In this document: positions 31,852-44,694 of the stretch, in pieces | Layout: every line of letters begins with the position of its first letter | Position numbering within the stretch: position 1 is the first letter of the stretch | Source: Rutpela maculata | Lineage: Eukaryota; Arthropoda; Insecta; Coleoptera; Cerambycidae | NCBI GenBank assembly: GCA_936432065.2 | Contig: OW386286.2 | Location: 110,716,419-110,780,418 of the forward strand | Length of the DNA: 64,000 nucleotides | Direction of reading: 5' to 3' | Notes under the pieces: generated by a model | What the model saw: only the letters and a program-made list of their open reading frames with translations | Told to the model about the DNA's origin: nothing | The model's database searches: none | Made by a program: the position numbers and the translations under genes

Positions 31852-32640
31852 ATCCCTGCCAAAAATTCCACATAGAAACTTATAAAAAAAAAGTGATGCG
31901 GTTGTATCGTTCCTGTAAATTATATTAGTATTATACAGACAGGATTTTGTCTGTTTTATTAAGTTTTAAATCGGTTATGAAACAGTAATTCCGAATGAGC
32001 TATTTGGAATTATCATGTTGCCCTTTCATGAGTATTTATATGAAATATACAACAACAAATCTACAGTTTAGTGTCTGCAAATGCACTCTTGCCCTTATAT
32101 CTGTAAACATATGGAATTACAGATACAACTTTAAAGAGATTCTAAACTTTTCTATAAGTAATATCATAATAGTTTCAGTCCGTCCTTTCTCCAGTATCTG
32201 TCGTATGTAACACACCATTTATCAACATGTTTTTATTGTAAATTTCAACATTGTCTTTTTATTAGTATTAATGTGGATGTACATGTCAACAAATGTACAG
32301 TTTCAATTGTATATTTTACAGTTGTATTTTTATTGTAAACTTCCATTATGCTTTTTTATTAGTATTAATTTGGATATGCATGCCGACAAATGTACAGTTT
32401 AAATTGCATATTTCAAATAGAAATACCAATATAGTGGTAAACACAAAATACTGCAAAGTCCTTATTTCCTCGGATGTTCTTATTCTAGCCTAGAAGCAAT
32501 GAATGAGTTAGCAGTGAAAGAGAATTCTTTACTTTTAATTTAACAAACACACGTCAGTTCCTTAGGTCACATTAGATTAGATATGAATTAGCGACACGTA
32601 TAAGCTCCCTCTACTGGAGCCTGGAGTAAAGTTGCTGCTG
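31852..32640 (+). repeat. Left arm, proximal segment
   Basis: Matches the reverse complement of 44118-44690 and 40140-40369. It holds a two-copy repeat of about 100 bp (32230-32400). Short open frames in both arms encode similar peptides but differ mostly by amino-acid changes, so no coding role is claimed. Confidence 0.82.
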
Positions 32641-32689
32641 AAATTTCTATCAGTTTATACCAGAATGGAGCAGCAAAATGTGTCAAGCC

Positions 32690-34725
32690 GTATTCATTTG
32701 TAAATCCAAACATTTACTTATACCACATCAATGAGAATTTATGAGAGCAGTATCTAATGTAAAACGTGCGGCTTTCCGTGGTTAAATGGCAAGTGTTTCT
32801 ATAAGAAACGAGCTGCATTAGGTTAGAACAGTTTTGATTTGCAATTTAAGATTACAAATTATAATGTTTGAATAGGGATTTATGAGATCAGTTTCTATGA
32901 GTATTAATGTTTTTTTTCAGTAATATATTAAATGTGTTTTCATTTGTTTGAATGGGTAAAAAGAAACTGCAACTGCAATTACAAATACAAGTTTAATCAC
33001 TTCGAATGGAGTTATATGCGATCAATTTCTAAAAGTATTTATGCTGTTTTCCGAATATAATTGTGATGAGGTTTAATCAGTAACAAATTGTTCACTACTT
33101 GTTATGATATGGTCGGAAATTCCAAGTACACATTTAGTATTCCTTCAAGAGGATTGATGAGTGCAGTTTCTACGAGTATCTATTTGTTGTTCCTCTAGTA
33201 AATTATATAAGTCTTTATCAGTACAGATTAGGATATAATTTAAATATGAAAATTATATCAGAATAAAGCAACCAAATATATTAAACAGTATCTATTTGTA
33301 AATCCAGACATTTACTTATACTATCTCAATGAGAATTTATGAGAACAGTATCTAATGTAAAACGTGCGGCTTTCCGTGGTTAAATGGCAAGTATTTCTAT
33401 AAGAAACGAGCTGCATTAGGTTAGAACAGTTTTGATTTGCAATTGAAGATTACAAATTATAATGTTTGAATAGGGATTTATGAGATCAGTTTCTACGAGT
33501 ATTAATGTTTTTTTTTCAGTAATATATTAAATGTGTTTTCATTTGTTTGAATGGGTAAAAAGAAAGGTCAGTTTTCAACTGCAATTACAAATACAAGTTT
33601 AATCACATCGAATGGGGTTATATGCGATCAATTTCTAACAGTATTTATGCTGTTTTCCGAATATAATTGTGATGAGGTTTGATCAGTAACAAATTGTTCA
33701 CTGCATGTTACGATATGGTCGGAAATTCCAAGTACATATTTAGTATTACTTCGAAAGGATTGATGATAGCAGTTTCTACGAGTACCTATGTATTTGTTGT
33801 GCCAATAGTAAATTATATAAGTCTTTATCAGTATGCATTCGGATCTAATTTAAATATGAAAATTATATCAGAATAAATCAACCAAATATTTTAAACAGTA
33901 TCTATTTGTAAATTCAGACATTTACTTTTACTATCTCAATGAGAATTTATGAGGACAGTATCTAATGTAAAACGTGCGGCTTTCCGTGGTTAAATGGCAA
34001 GAGTTTCTATAAGAAACGAGCTGCATTAGGTTAGAACAGTTTTGATTTGCCATTGAAGATTACAGATTATAATGTTTGAATAGGGATTTATGAGATCAGT
34101 TTCTATGAGTATTAATGTTTTTTTTCAGTAATATATTAAATGTGTTTTCATTTGTTTGAATAGGTAAAAAGGAAGGTCAGTTTTTAACTGCAATTACAAA
34201 TACAAATTTAATCACTTCGAATGGGGTTATATGCGATCAATTTCTAACAGTATTTATGCTGTTTTCCGAATATAATTGTGATGAGGTTTGATCAGTAACA
34301 AATTGTTCACTACATGTTACGATATGGTCGGAAATTCCAGGTACATATTTAGTATTCCTTCAATAGGATTGATGAGAGCAGTTTCTACGAGTATTTATTT
34401 GTTGTTCCTACAGTAAATTATATAAGTCTTTATCAGTATGCATTCGGATCTAATTTAAATACAAAAATTATATCAGAATGAAACCCCAAATAATTTAAAA
34501 ACTGTTCACCTGTAAATCCAAACATTTAAAGATAATATTTTAATGAGAACAGTATCTAATGTAACGTATGCGGTTTTCCGTGGCTAAATTTTAAAATTAT
34601 TTGCAATAAATAAGCTTTAACGGATTCGAAGAGTTTTCATTTGCATTTCCAAATGAATAGTTTTAATTGTTAAATAGGGATCTATGAGGTCAGTGCAATG
34701 TTTCTTTTTTTTAAATAAAATGTGT
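32690..34725 (+). repeat. 605-bp tandem repeat array 2
   Basis: Unit starts at about 32696, 33294, 33904 and 34509 (periods 598, 610 and about 605), same tetrameric structure as array 1. The last unit is diverged and runs into the centre of symmetry at about 34731. Confidence 0.9.
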
Positions 34726-35659
34726 TTTTATTGGAAAAAACACATTACACAAAGACACTGACCTCATAGATCTCTATTTAACAATTAAAACTATTCATCT
34801 GGAATTGCAAATTAAAAGTGTTCAAATCCGTTAAAGCTTATTTGTTAAAAATACTTTTAAAATTTACCCACGGAAAGCCGCACGCGTTACATTAGATACT
34901 GTTCTGATTGGTTCTCATTAAAATATATCTTTAAATGTTTGGATTTACAAGTGGATACTGTTTAAAATAGGTTGTTTCATTCTGATATAATTTTTGTATT
35001 TAAAGTAGATCCGAATGCATACTGATAAAGACTTATATAATTTACTATTGGAACAACAAATACATACTCGTAGACTCTGCTCTCATCAATCCTCTTGAAG
35101 GAATACTAAATATGTACCTGGAATTTCCGACCATATTGTAACATGTAGGGAACAATTTGTTACTGATCAAACCTCATCACAATTATATTCGGAAAACAGC
35201 ATAAATACTGTTAGAAATTGATCGCATATAACCCCATTAGAAGTGATTAAACTTGTATTTGTAATTGCAGTTGAAATCTGACCTTTCTTTTTACCCATTC
35301 AAACAAATGAAAACACATTTAATATATTACTGAAAAGAAAAAAAACATTAATACTCATAGAAACTGATTTCTTAAATCCCTATTCAAACATTATAGTTTG
35401 TAATCTTCAATTGCAAATCAAAACTGTTCTAACCTAATACTTATAGAAACACTTGCCATTTAACCACGGAAAGCCGCACGTTTTACATTAAATACTGTTC
35501 TCATAAATTCTAATTGAGATAGTATATAAGTAAATGTCTGGATTTACAAATAGATACTGTTTAAAATATCTGGTTGCTTTATTCTGATATAATTTTTGTA
35601 ATTAAATTAGATCCGAATCTGTACTGATAAAGACTTATATAATTTACTAGAGGAACAAC

Positions 35660-37164
35660 TAGGGATTGCAATTTACCGGAAGTTTTAATAACCGGTAAAT
35701 CGGTAAATAAAAATGTAAATAACCGGTTAACCGGTATTTACCGGTAATTTTTAGAATGAATGATTAGAGAGTGGCGAAAATGGCAATTATCTTTTTCCAT
35801 GTACAAAATTATCTAAATTTGACAAAAAAAATTTTTGTCCACGACTATTAAATAATGTACTCATTATGTATGTTTCCTCAAGGATAATGCTATCCATTAT
35901 TCCCTGCAGTGAATAATGATTTCAGTATTCACTAGTGAATAATGAGGACAGTCAGTTGTTTATAAGAAGTCACGGGCAGGTATTTTTTTAATTCGAGTGC
36001 AATCTCGCAACTTTTTAGTAGAATTTATGGCTAGTTTCTGAAACCTTAAATATAATTATTCGTTAACTGTCGTAGCTACAATTGTGTGAACAATTTTACT
36101 GTTATTATCAAATTTATGAATAGATAACTTTATTTAGCGTTTCAGAAACAGACCATCTTTTATCATACAATTTCGTTTTTAAATTTGATTAAGTAGGCCG
36201 TTATGTGTCAAAGAACGGCTTATGAAATTAAATTTAAACGTCAACGTTATTTACAATAATTTTACATATTACTCAAAAAGAATAATATAAATAATTGATT
36301 AATTAATTTCTTCAGTAAACAATTTACCAAAAATATCTAATAGTCGTGGACAAAGTATAGTATTTTACTTGCATATAATGGCTACTCTGGTGATTTACGA
36401 CATTCGCCTACGGCTCGTGTCTTTAACTTCACCCTCGTGAATAATAGCCATCATTATATGCTCGTTGAATAATATACTATTATATACGTATATTTAATAT
36501 AATGAACAAACCAAAAGTTTTTTATCGAAAGGAAAAATTATAAATGAAATAAATTTAAATAAATAATTATTCTGTAAATAACAAAAATATCAACTTAAAT
36601 AACAAAAATTATAAACATAAACTCAAATAGGACATTTACTGAATACCTAATCTAAAAATACAATATTTTTTAAAAACGGCCTGTTGAAAGAAAGTTTTTC
36701 AAAGCTATATCTGTTAGTCGTCTGATATTTCTGCATAGAATACCACCAGCTGAAGATGTCCTTCTTCAATCGATATTGGTGGGTTCATAAGGTAATAAGA
36801 ATTGGTAATAACATACATCTAAATGTATTCCACAGATATTTGCGGCAGTGAAATATTCAATTTAATATCGCACGATATTGTCAATGTCTCTCTTACTTGT
36901 ATTTCTTAGGGCTTGGCGTCTGGGTTTTACTTTTTATATTATTTATTTATTGTTAAAAGTGCTCAGTGTTGGGACAGTCACTCTGTATTTAGTGAATACT
37001 AGTCGCTAACATAAATAGAAACGTTGAATACGTGACATATCGTAAGTTCAGAATTTACCGAAATAACCGGTAAAAAATTAAAATAACCGGTAATTATTGT
37101 CATGTGTTTTTTGTCCTAATAACCGGTTAACCGGTTAACCGGTTAACCGGTATTGCAATCCCTA
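35660..37164. mobile_element. hAT-like non-autonomous element, 1505 bp
   Basis: Ends TAGGGATTGCAA are inverted repeats, with CCGGTTAACCGG-rich sub-ends. The 8-bp duplication GGAACAAC is at 35652-35659 and 37165-37172. No long frame. Terminal sequence and duplication length fit hAT. Confidence 0.93.
35834..36354. mobile_element. MITE-like segment nested in the hAT-like element
   Basis: 17-bp inverted repeats TTTGTCCACGACTATTA at 35834-35850 and 36338-36354 bound 520 bp of AT-rich DNA without frames. No clear target duplication. Confidence 0.55.
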
Positions 37165-39049
37165 GGAACAACAAATACATACTCGTAGAAACTGCTATCA
37201 TCAATCCTTTCGAAGGAATACTAAATATGTACCTGGAATTTCCGACCATATCGTAACATGTAGTGAACAGTTTGTTACTGATCAAACCTCATCACAATTA
37301 TATTTGGAAAACAGCATAAATACTGTTAGAAATTGATCGCATATAACCCCATTCGAAGTAATTAAACTTGTATTTGTATTTGCAGTTGAAAACTGACCTT
37401 TCTTTTTACCCATTCAAACAAATGAAAACACATTTGATATATTACTGAAAAAAAACATTAATACTCATAGAAACTGATCTCATAAATCCCTATTCAAACA
37501 TTATAATTTGTAATCTTCAATTGAAATCAAAACTGTTCTAACCTAATGCAGCTCGTTTCTTATAGAGTCACTTGCCAGTTAACCACGGAAAGCCGCACGT
37601 TTTACATTAGATACTGTTCTCATAAATTCTCATTGAGATAGTATAAGTAAATATCTGGATTTACAAATAGATACTGTTTAAAATATTTAGTTGCTTTATT
37701 CTGATATAATTTTCATATTTAAATTAGATCCGAATCTGTACTGATAAAGACTTATATAATTTACTAGAGGAACAACAAATAGATATTCGTAGAAACTGCT
37801 CTCATCAATCCTCTTGAAGGAATACTAAATGTGTACTTGGAATTTCCGACCATATCATAACAAGTAGTGAACAATTTGTTACTGATTCAACCTCATCACA
37901 ATTATATTCGGAAAACGGCATAAATACTTTTAGAAATTAATCGCATATAACCCCATTCGAAGTGATTAAACTTGTATTTGTAATTGCAGTTGAAAACTGA
38001 CCTTTCTTTTTACCCATTGAAACAAATGAAAACACATTTGATATATTACTAAAAAAAAACATTAATACTCATAGAAACGGATCACATAAATCCCTATTCA
38101 AACATTATAATTTGTAATCTTCAATTGCAAATCAAAACTATTCTAACCTAATGCAGCTCGTTTCTTATAGAGACACTTGCCAGTTAACCACGGAAAGCCG
38201 CACGTTTTACATTAGATACTGTTCTCATAAATTCTCATTGAGATAGTATAAGTAAATATCTGGATTTACAAATAGATACTGTTTAAAATATTTAGTTGCT
38301 TTATTCTGATATAATTTTCATATTTAAATTAGATCCGAATCTGTACTGATAAAGACTTATATAATTTACTAGAGGAACAACAAATAGATACTCGTAGAAA
38401 CTGCTCTCATCAATCCTCTTGAAGGAATACTAAATGTGTACTTGGAATTTTCGACCATATCATAACAAGTAGTGAACAATTTGTTACTGATTAAACCTCA
38501 TCACAATTATATTCGGAAAACAGCATAAATACTTTTAGAAATTAATCGCATATAACCCCATTCGAAGTGATTAAACTTGTATTTGTAATTGCTGTTGAAA
38601 ACTGACCTTTCTTTTTACCCATTCAAACAAATGAAAATACATTTAATATATTACTGAAAAAAAAACATTAATACTCATAGAAACTGATCTCATAAATCCC
38701 TATTCAAACATTGTAATTTGTAATCTTCAATTGCAAATCAAAACTGCTCTAACCTAATGCAGCTCGTTTCTTAAAGAAACACTTGTCTTTTAGTCATGGA
38801 AAGCCGCATATATTACATTAGATACTGTGCTCATAAATTCTCATTGATGTGGTATAAGTAAATGTTTGGATTTACAAATGGATATGGCTTGACTCGTTTT
38901 GCTGGTCAATTCTGATATAAACTGATAACTATTTCAACAGCAACTTTATCTAACTCTTATAGAAACTTATTGACCATATAGGTTCTCATAGATACTTATT
39001 AATTTTTGATAATTTTCAATACGGATTGATGAGATTTTTTTGACAGGGA

Positions 39050-39376
39050 TACGTTTTGGCTACGTATTTTGATGCGCCCCACAGTGAAAATGCCTGGAGT
39101 AAAGCAACATTTGGTAAAAATTATAAAAATGCAATATATAAGGGCATTGTTAAATCAATTTTTTCTTGTTCTGCGAGTGTCCAGTGGTATGTTGATAATA
39201 AGGTGAGCCATGTCAGGCTGGAAGATTTATGTCTTGTGCAACCAACAAATTACGCAGAAAAGACGTCATATAAAATTCCCAGCCAACATAACGACTTTTC
39301 AGATAGTAATTTTGTTTTAGTTATTTCAAAATCTCAAATTTTCAATTACAATTACATGTTTAAAATTTGTATTTAG
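39050..39376 (+). CDS. Exon-like open frame of unknown function inside the foldback element
   Basis: A polypyrimidine stretch and acceptor-like TTTTTTTGACAG precede GGATACG at about 39050, and the frame then runs to TAG at 39376 without an ATG. The product contains YFDAPHSENAWSKATFGKNY, then a strand-rich KGIVKSIF...VQWYVDN...VRLEDLCLV pattern, which might be a small beta-barrel (Tudor- or SH3-like) fold. It sits where the right arm departs from its partner, so it may be captured host or transposase sequence. I do not recognise the family. Confidence 0.4.
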   Translation, partial: YVLATYFDAPHSENAWSKATFGKNYKNAIYKGIVKSIFSCSASVQWYVDNKVSHVRLEDLCLVQPTNYAEKTSYKIPSQHNDFSDSNFVLVISKSQIFNYNYMFKICI

Positions 39377-39508
39377 TAACCAGTACTGCCGGAAGTAACC
39401 AGTACTGCCAGAAGGACCGGTTATGGCAAGAATGCTTGAAAAGCGCGTCCTACTTGCAGGACTTAAAAATCTGAAGGTCTGTGTACAAAAGTACTTCTGA
39501 AAGCGCTT

Positions 39509-40369
39509 TATATGCAATCAATTTCTAACAATATTTATGCTGTTTTCCGAATATAATTGTGATGAGGTTTGATCAGTAACAAATTGTTCACTACATGTTA
39601 CGATATGGAAACTGCTCTCATCAATCCTCTTGAAGGAATACTAAAAATGTACCTGGAATTTCCGACCATATCGTAACAAGTAGTGAACAATTTGTTACTG
39701 ATTAAACCCGTCACAATTATATTCGGAAAACAGCATAAATACTTTTAGAAATTGATCGCATATAACCCCATTCGAAGTGATTAAACTTATATGTGTAATT
39801 GCAGTTGAAAACTGACCTTTCTTTTTACCCATTCAAACAAATGAAAACACATTTAATATATTACTGAAAAAAAAACATTAATACTCATAGAAACTGATCT
39901 CATAAATCCCTATTCAAACATTATAATTTGTAATCTTCAATTGCAAATCAAAACTGTTCTAACCTAATGCAGCTCGTTTCTTATAGAAACACTTGCCATT
40001 TAACCACGGAAAGTCGCACGTTTTACATTAGATACTGTTCTCATAAATTCTCATTGATGTGGTATAAGTAAATGTTTGGATTTACAAATTAATACGGCTT
40101 GACTCATTTTGCTGCTCCATTCTGGTATAAACTGACAGAAATTTCAGCAGCAACTTTACTCCAGGCTCCAGTAGAGGGAGCTATATACGTGTCGCTAATT
40201 CATATCTAATCTAATGTGACCTAAGGAACTGACGTGTGTTTGTTAAATTAAAAGTAAAGCAGTCTTTTTCACTGCAAACTCATTCATTGCTTGTAGGCTA
40301 GAACAGGAACACCCGAGGAAATGAGGACTTTGCAGTATTTTGTGTTTACCACTATATTAGTATTTCTAT
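39509..40369. repeat. Short direct unit followed by inverted unit
   Basis: 39509-39608 is a direct-orientation piece of the 605-bp unit; from 39609 the sequence is inverted and ends by copying the complement of 32405-32640. This makes a small secondary foldback. Confidence 0.78.
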
Positions 40370-41983
40370 CACAGAGTACAGTACCTACACAGAGGCGAAG
40401 GCTTTGGCGGCTCCTTTGATTTTTGATGGCTCGTTTTTTGTGACCTTGAGTACCAGTTACGTCTACACTGAGAGAAATATGTTTTTAATTTTTTTCTGTA
40501 CCCTACATTTAAGGATACACTGAAGAAAAAATGTATTTCAATTTGGATAGAAAAATATTACCATTTGAATTGTTTATAAACTGCGTTTATTTTCAATTGA
40601 GTTAGGCCCTAGCAAATTTTCTGAAATGTAATTATTATAATTGCTATAATGATACCACTTGATATTTTTTTGTTTCGATTTCGAGCTAAAAATATTACTA
40701 TAATGTGACGAAGGAGTATTCTAATTTCCTTACCAAGGAAATGTATTTTTCAAAAAAACTATATACCTTCTAATATATTTAAATAAGGCGCCATTCTGAT
40801 TTCCGACCGCCCGGCTGGCCAAATTGGCTATAAAGCAAAGCAAATACCCAAGCAACACACACAGCAACCAAGCTTTATTAGTTTTTATTTCTCAAATATT
40901 TAAATAATAATTATTGTTAGTGGCTCTATGAAATATTTCGAACGTGAACCTTTGTTTTTTCTATTTAGTTCAGCTCTATTTGAGTGTCTTCATTCCAGAC
41001 TATATAAATAAAGTGAGTAGAAAGAAATGTATAAAAATATAACATAACCTTTTAAACTTCATGTTATGAAGAACGTATCTGACTGATTGAATACCTATTT
41101 AATTATAGTTATTATAATGTGTTCGAAATGATGAAAATTTAATACGATGTTTTATACTTTCAGAATGTAAGCTAAAAAGGAAGATTTATATATATTCCAG
41201 TATTTTAGTTGACAATCGCTGAGAAACCTACAAAATAAAATATATAATTTGGCGAGAATTGAATAATATTGAATCAGCTTGGAGAGAAAATGTGAATCGT
41301 GAAAGTATTATCAAATCTGACAATAAATCGCTAACGTTTTGAGAAATGGTGAATGACTAGTACAAATGTTGGTGTAAATATTTCATAATATACTGAGAAT
41401 TGCTTGATTTTTGAGAGAAATGCGTAGACAAAAGGATGAGTTCAAGGCACTCAAAAATCTTGTAGGTATATGTGGTTGGGTGTAAGAAGTACTCTCCAAG
41501 AAATTTGCAAGATAAAAGCTTTTTGCAAAGGTAAGACTTAGTTGTCGATGATCAACCTTTTTTTTTTTCAATATATGCTTACCTGATTAAACATTGCTTA
41601 ATGAATAATTGCAAATTCATTTTTCAGGTTATGAACTCTTAGCGTAGCATCTTCAACAAAAGCCATCGACTCCTTGGATTACTCATTGTGACTGTGTTAC
41701 TAATCTAGACAAAATCGTTCACTACCCATCAGTCTTTCCTTTCAATTTCTTAGCAATAAACACGGTGGCTATGTTCGAAGGGTTAACTGTTATAAATTCT
41801 GTGAAAAATACCATATAAAGTAAACAATAAACAAGATCTGGAGTATTGAACTACTTGAAATATGTAAAAAAGGTGTACACGTCTTCCAGTTTTTGACCCC
41901 TTGCCTATGATATACCTATAGATGGAACTATACAAACCATTGTAATTTGTACAAAAACTTCTTTTTATCGTGTCTTGTTATGT

Positions 41984-42175
41984 TATACAGTATCGGAAAG
42001 CGTTTGATTTGGTGCGGCAATAAGAGCAAGCGAGAGCAAAGCAAGCAATGATGTATATTAAGGGACGTGTCTGCTTTGCCTCTGCTAGGGTACTGGTAGA
42101 CGCCTTTATTGTAGGCAGTCGGTTAAGTCGTTGAAACTATGCAATCTCAATGGTAGAACTTTCCGATACTGTATA
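41984..42175. mobile_element. About 190-bp MITE
   Basis: Inverted ends ATACAGTATCGGAAAG (41985-42000) and its complement (42159-42174), flanked by T/A. No frame. Confidence 0.65.
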
Positions 42176-42180
42176 ATATT

Positions 42181-42748
42181 GATGGGTTTTTGACAAAAAG
42201 TCGTAAGCGACATATCGTAAATTTTACAGGAAACGACTTTTTTAAAAATAATTGTATTTCTTAGTTCCAACTGTACCAAAATTTGTATTACGATTTTGTT
42301 CTTCATTACAAATTGATACCGACATTGTTATTGATGATAATACAAATTTTTGATTTAATTTTGCTGCTTAAGATGTTGTCGGGAATATTTTATTTGAAAT
42401 TTGTCACTTAATAAGATGTACATATATACACGAAATACTATGGCTAGCCTTTAGTTTTATGGGACAAGAAAAATTATCTTAAGCGCCTAAAAGGGTATTG
42501 TAACCGACACAACTCCATGGTGCTTACGATTTTCTGTCAGTATATGATATCAGCTTACGATATTTTATGGTCATTTTTTTAAAAAGTGGGCGCTTACGAT
42601 GTTTTAAAATATTTAATATTAGCAGAATATGAAATAATTCACTTACGAGATTTTCTGGGAACCTGTAGTTTAATGTAAGCTACCACAAGAACCAAAAAAG
42701 CTAAAAATGAAGATAATGTCGCTTACGATGTTTTGTCAAAAACCCATC
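42181..42748. mobile_element. MITE with GCTTACGAT repeats
   Basis: Inverted ends GATGGGTTTTTGACAAAA at 42181 and complementary near 42748. Inside, GCTTACGAT-type motifs recur four or more times, partly in tandem. Confidence 0.72.
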
Positions 42749-43156
42749 GATATGTCTAACACGTATTTTATTATTTTATGTATTACTATTACTTTTTTAT
42801 GTAGGTAGGTCAATTGTTAAATATCCCTTGTATTTTATTAAATACATATATTCACTTTTTATTATATTTTATTTATCACTTGTATTATTGTTGTTAGCAG
42901 TAAATTAAAATAGTCGATTATGTAGAACTTATATATACTTGCATCTAACTGAAAGTAAAACAAAATATATTTACTAAATATCAAATTATTTATTATCCAA
43001 CGTTCCATTAATACTCAGAAGAATTAACAAGAAACTTACTGGAGATATAAAGAAAGATCTATATTGCAATAAAAAATAAATGATTATATTATACACATAC
43101 TAATATCTAAGTAGTAATAAGTAACATTTGTAATTACATAATTCAAAGAATATTTG

Positions 43157-43726
43157 CTACAATTTGACACTTTCAAAACCCATTCGGACTTTATTTATGT
43201 GTTCACTGACTGGAGGATCACTTTCAGTCTTAATTTCATAGTTTTTGAATGTTAAACAATCCCAACACTGGGTTTTTAAACACCACACAATATATTTTAA
43301 AAGGACGTTTAGTTCCAGATCAATCAATGACAGCAATACTTTAAATTTCTTTGATTTAAGCACTTCATCAGATATCTTAATGTAGTCTGTGTATTTTTCT
43401 CTTGAGATACCCGATTTAAAAAATGCTATTACGCTTCTTTCTCCCTCAGCATCAGCTCTTCCGTCGCTCAACTAAAATTTAAACATAAATGATTATTAAA
43501 AATGCTGACAAATTAATATAAAGTGTTATTTTTTACCATGAATTGTTTATTGTTTGCTTAAGCAGTAGTTATTATTATCACAAGCACTTTTAGCTTTTAA
43601 AGTTGTATCCCATAAACATCTAACTGGATGGATCATAGTGGTCTTGAATTACGGACTTTCCTGCAACATAAATCCACACTAAAAATCAAATTCTTAAATT
43701 AACAAGTAACAACTTACCATTAATAA
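43157..43726 (-). CDS. Possible small spliced gene carried by the CACAGAG element
   Basis: The last exon, about 43157-43480, follows an acceptor (TTTTAG) and encodes LSDGRADAEGERSVIAFFKS and on to a stop, about 105 residues. A middle exon may span about 43537-43664 (acceptor TTGCAG, then ATG directly before a GTAAAA donor), giving the start Met. A further upstream donor ATG|GTAAGT lies near 43726. Splice sites are predicted by eye. I do not recognise the protein and it is not obviously a transposase. It may be captured. Confidence 0.4.
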
Positions 43727-44117
43727 AATACTTGGAATATTCCAGTAAAATAATTCCTTTTAATTGCTTGGAATCTTTTAACCCTAACCTCTTCTGGTCG
43801 TAAATCGACGTTATTTTATAAAAACTGATGTTTTCTCGGATTGCCACCCTTCAACAACTAATAATACAACAAAAACTGGCCATTTTGTATGACATAATGT
43901 CATTGTATATAGTCTATATACAATGATAATATCCATAAAAACTCTAATATGAAAAATTCAATTCTTAAGTTCAGTCAGTCGCCATTTGACAGCAATGACA
44001 AGTGAATTTAGAAAGTGAGGTTGATTGATATACCAGTTAAAAAATGGCGATACGTATACAAATTTGGTTTTGGCGGGAAGGCTTGCTTTCGCCTCTGTGT
44101 AGTTACTGTACTCTGTG

Positions 44118-44690
44118 TTTCTATTTGAAATATGCAATTTAAACTGTACATTTGTCGGCATGCATATCCAAATTAATACTAATAAAAAAGTAAAATGGAA
44201 GTTTACAATAAAAATACATCTGTAAAATATACAATTGAAACTGTACATTTGTTGACATGTATATCCACATTAATACTAATAAACAGACAATGTTGAAATT
44301 TACAATAAAAACATGTTGATACATGGTGTGTTACATACGATAGATACTGGAGAAAGGACGGACTGGAACTCTTATGATATTACTTATAGAAAAGTTTAGA
44401 ATCTCTTTAAAGTTGTACCTGTAATTCCATATGTTTACAGATTTAAGGGCAAGAGTGCATTTGCAGACACTAAACTGTAGATTTGTTGATGTATATTTCA
44501 TATAAGTACTCATAAAAGGGCAACATGATAATTCCAAATAGCTCACTCGGAATTACTGTTTCATAACCGATTTAAAACTTAATAAAACAGATAAAATCCT
44601 GTCTGTATAATACTAATATACCATAGGAACGATAAAACCGTATCACTTTTTTTTTATAAGTTTCTATGTGGAATTTTTGGCAGGGATGTA
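44118..44690 (-). repeat. Right arm, distal segment
   Basis: Reverse complement of 31852-32425, resuming after the CACAGAG insertion. The duplicated TTTCTAT is its first 7 bases. Confidence 0.88.
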
Positions 44691-44694
44691 TATG

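Larger units (their letters stand above)
34735..39052 (-). repeat. Inverted 605-bp array (right arm), interrupted by a hAT-like element
   Basis: Reverse-orientation units; GATTTACAAA markers at about 35541, 37658, 38263 and 38869 give periods near 605 once the 1.5-kb insertion is removed. The end 38869-39052 is the inverse of 29570-29745. Confidence 0.88.
40370..44117. mobile_element. 3.75-kb DNA transposon with CACAGAG ends
   Basis: Terminal inverted repeats begin CACAGAGTACAGTA and match over about 29 bp with one mismatch (second end at 44117). The 7-bp duplication TTTCTAT lies at 40363-40369 and 44118-44124, and the uninserted counterpart in the other arm (around 32413-32425) confirms the empty site. 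I cannot assign a superfamily. It carries a possible spliced minus-strand gene and two MITEs. Confidence 0.88.

Noticed and set aside
31995..32210. 71-codon frame also found mirrored at 44331-44546
   Set aside because: It looked conserved, but the two are arms of one inverted repeat and most differences change amino acids, so there is no sign of selection for protein.
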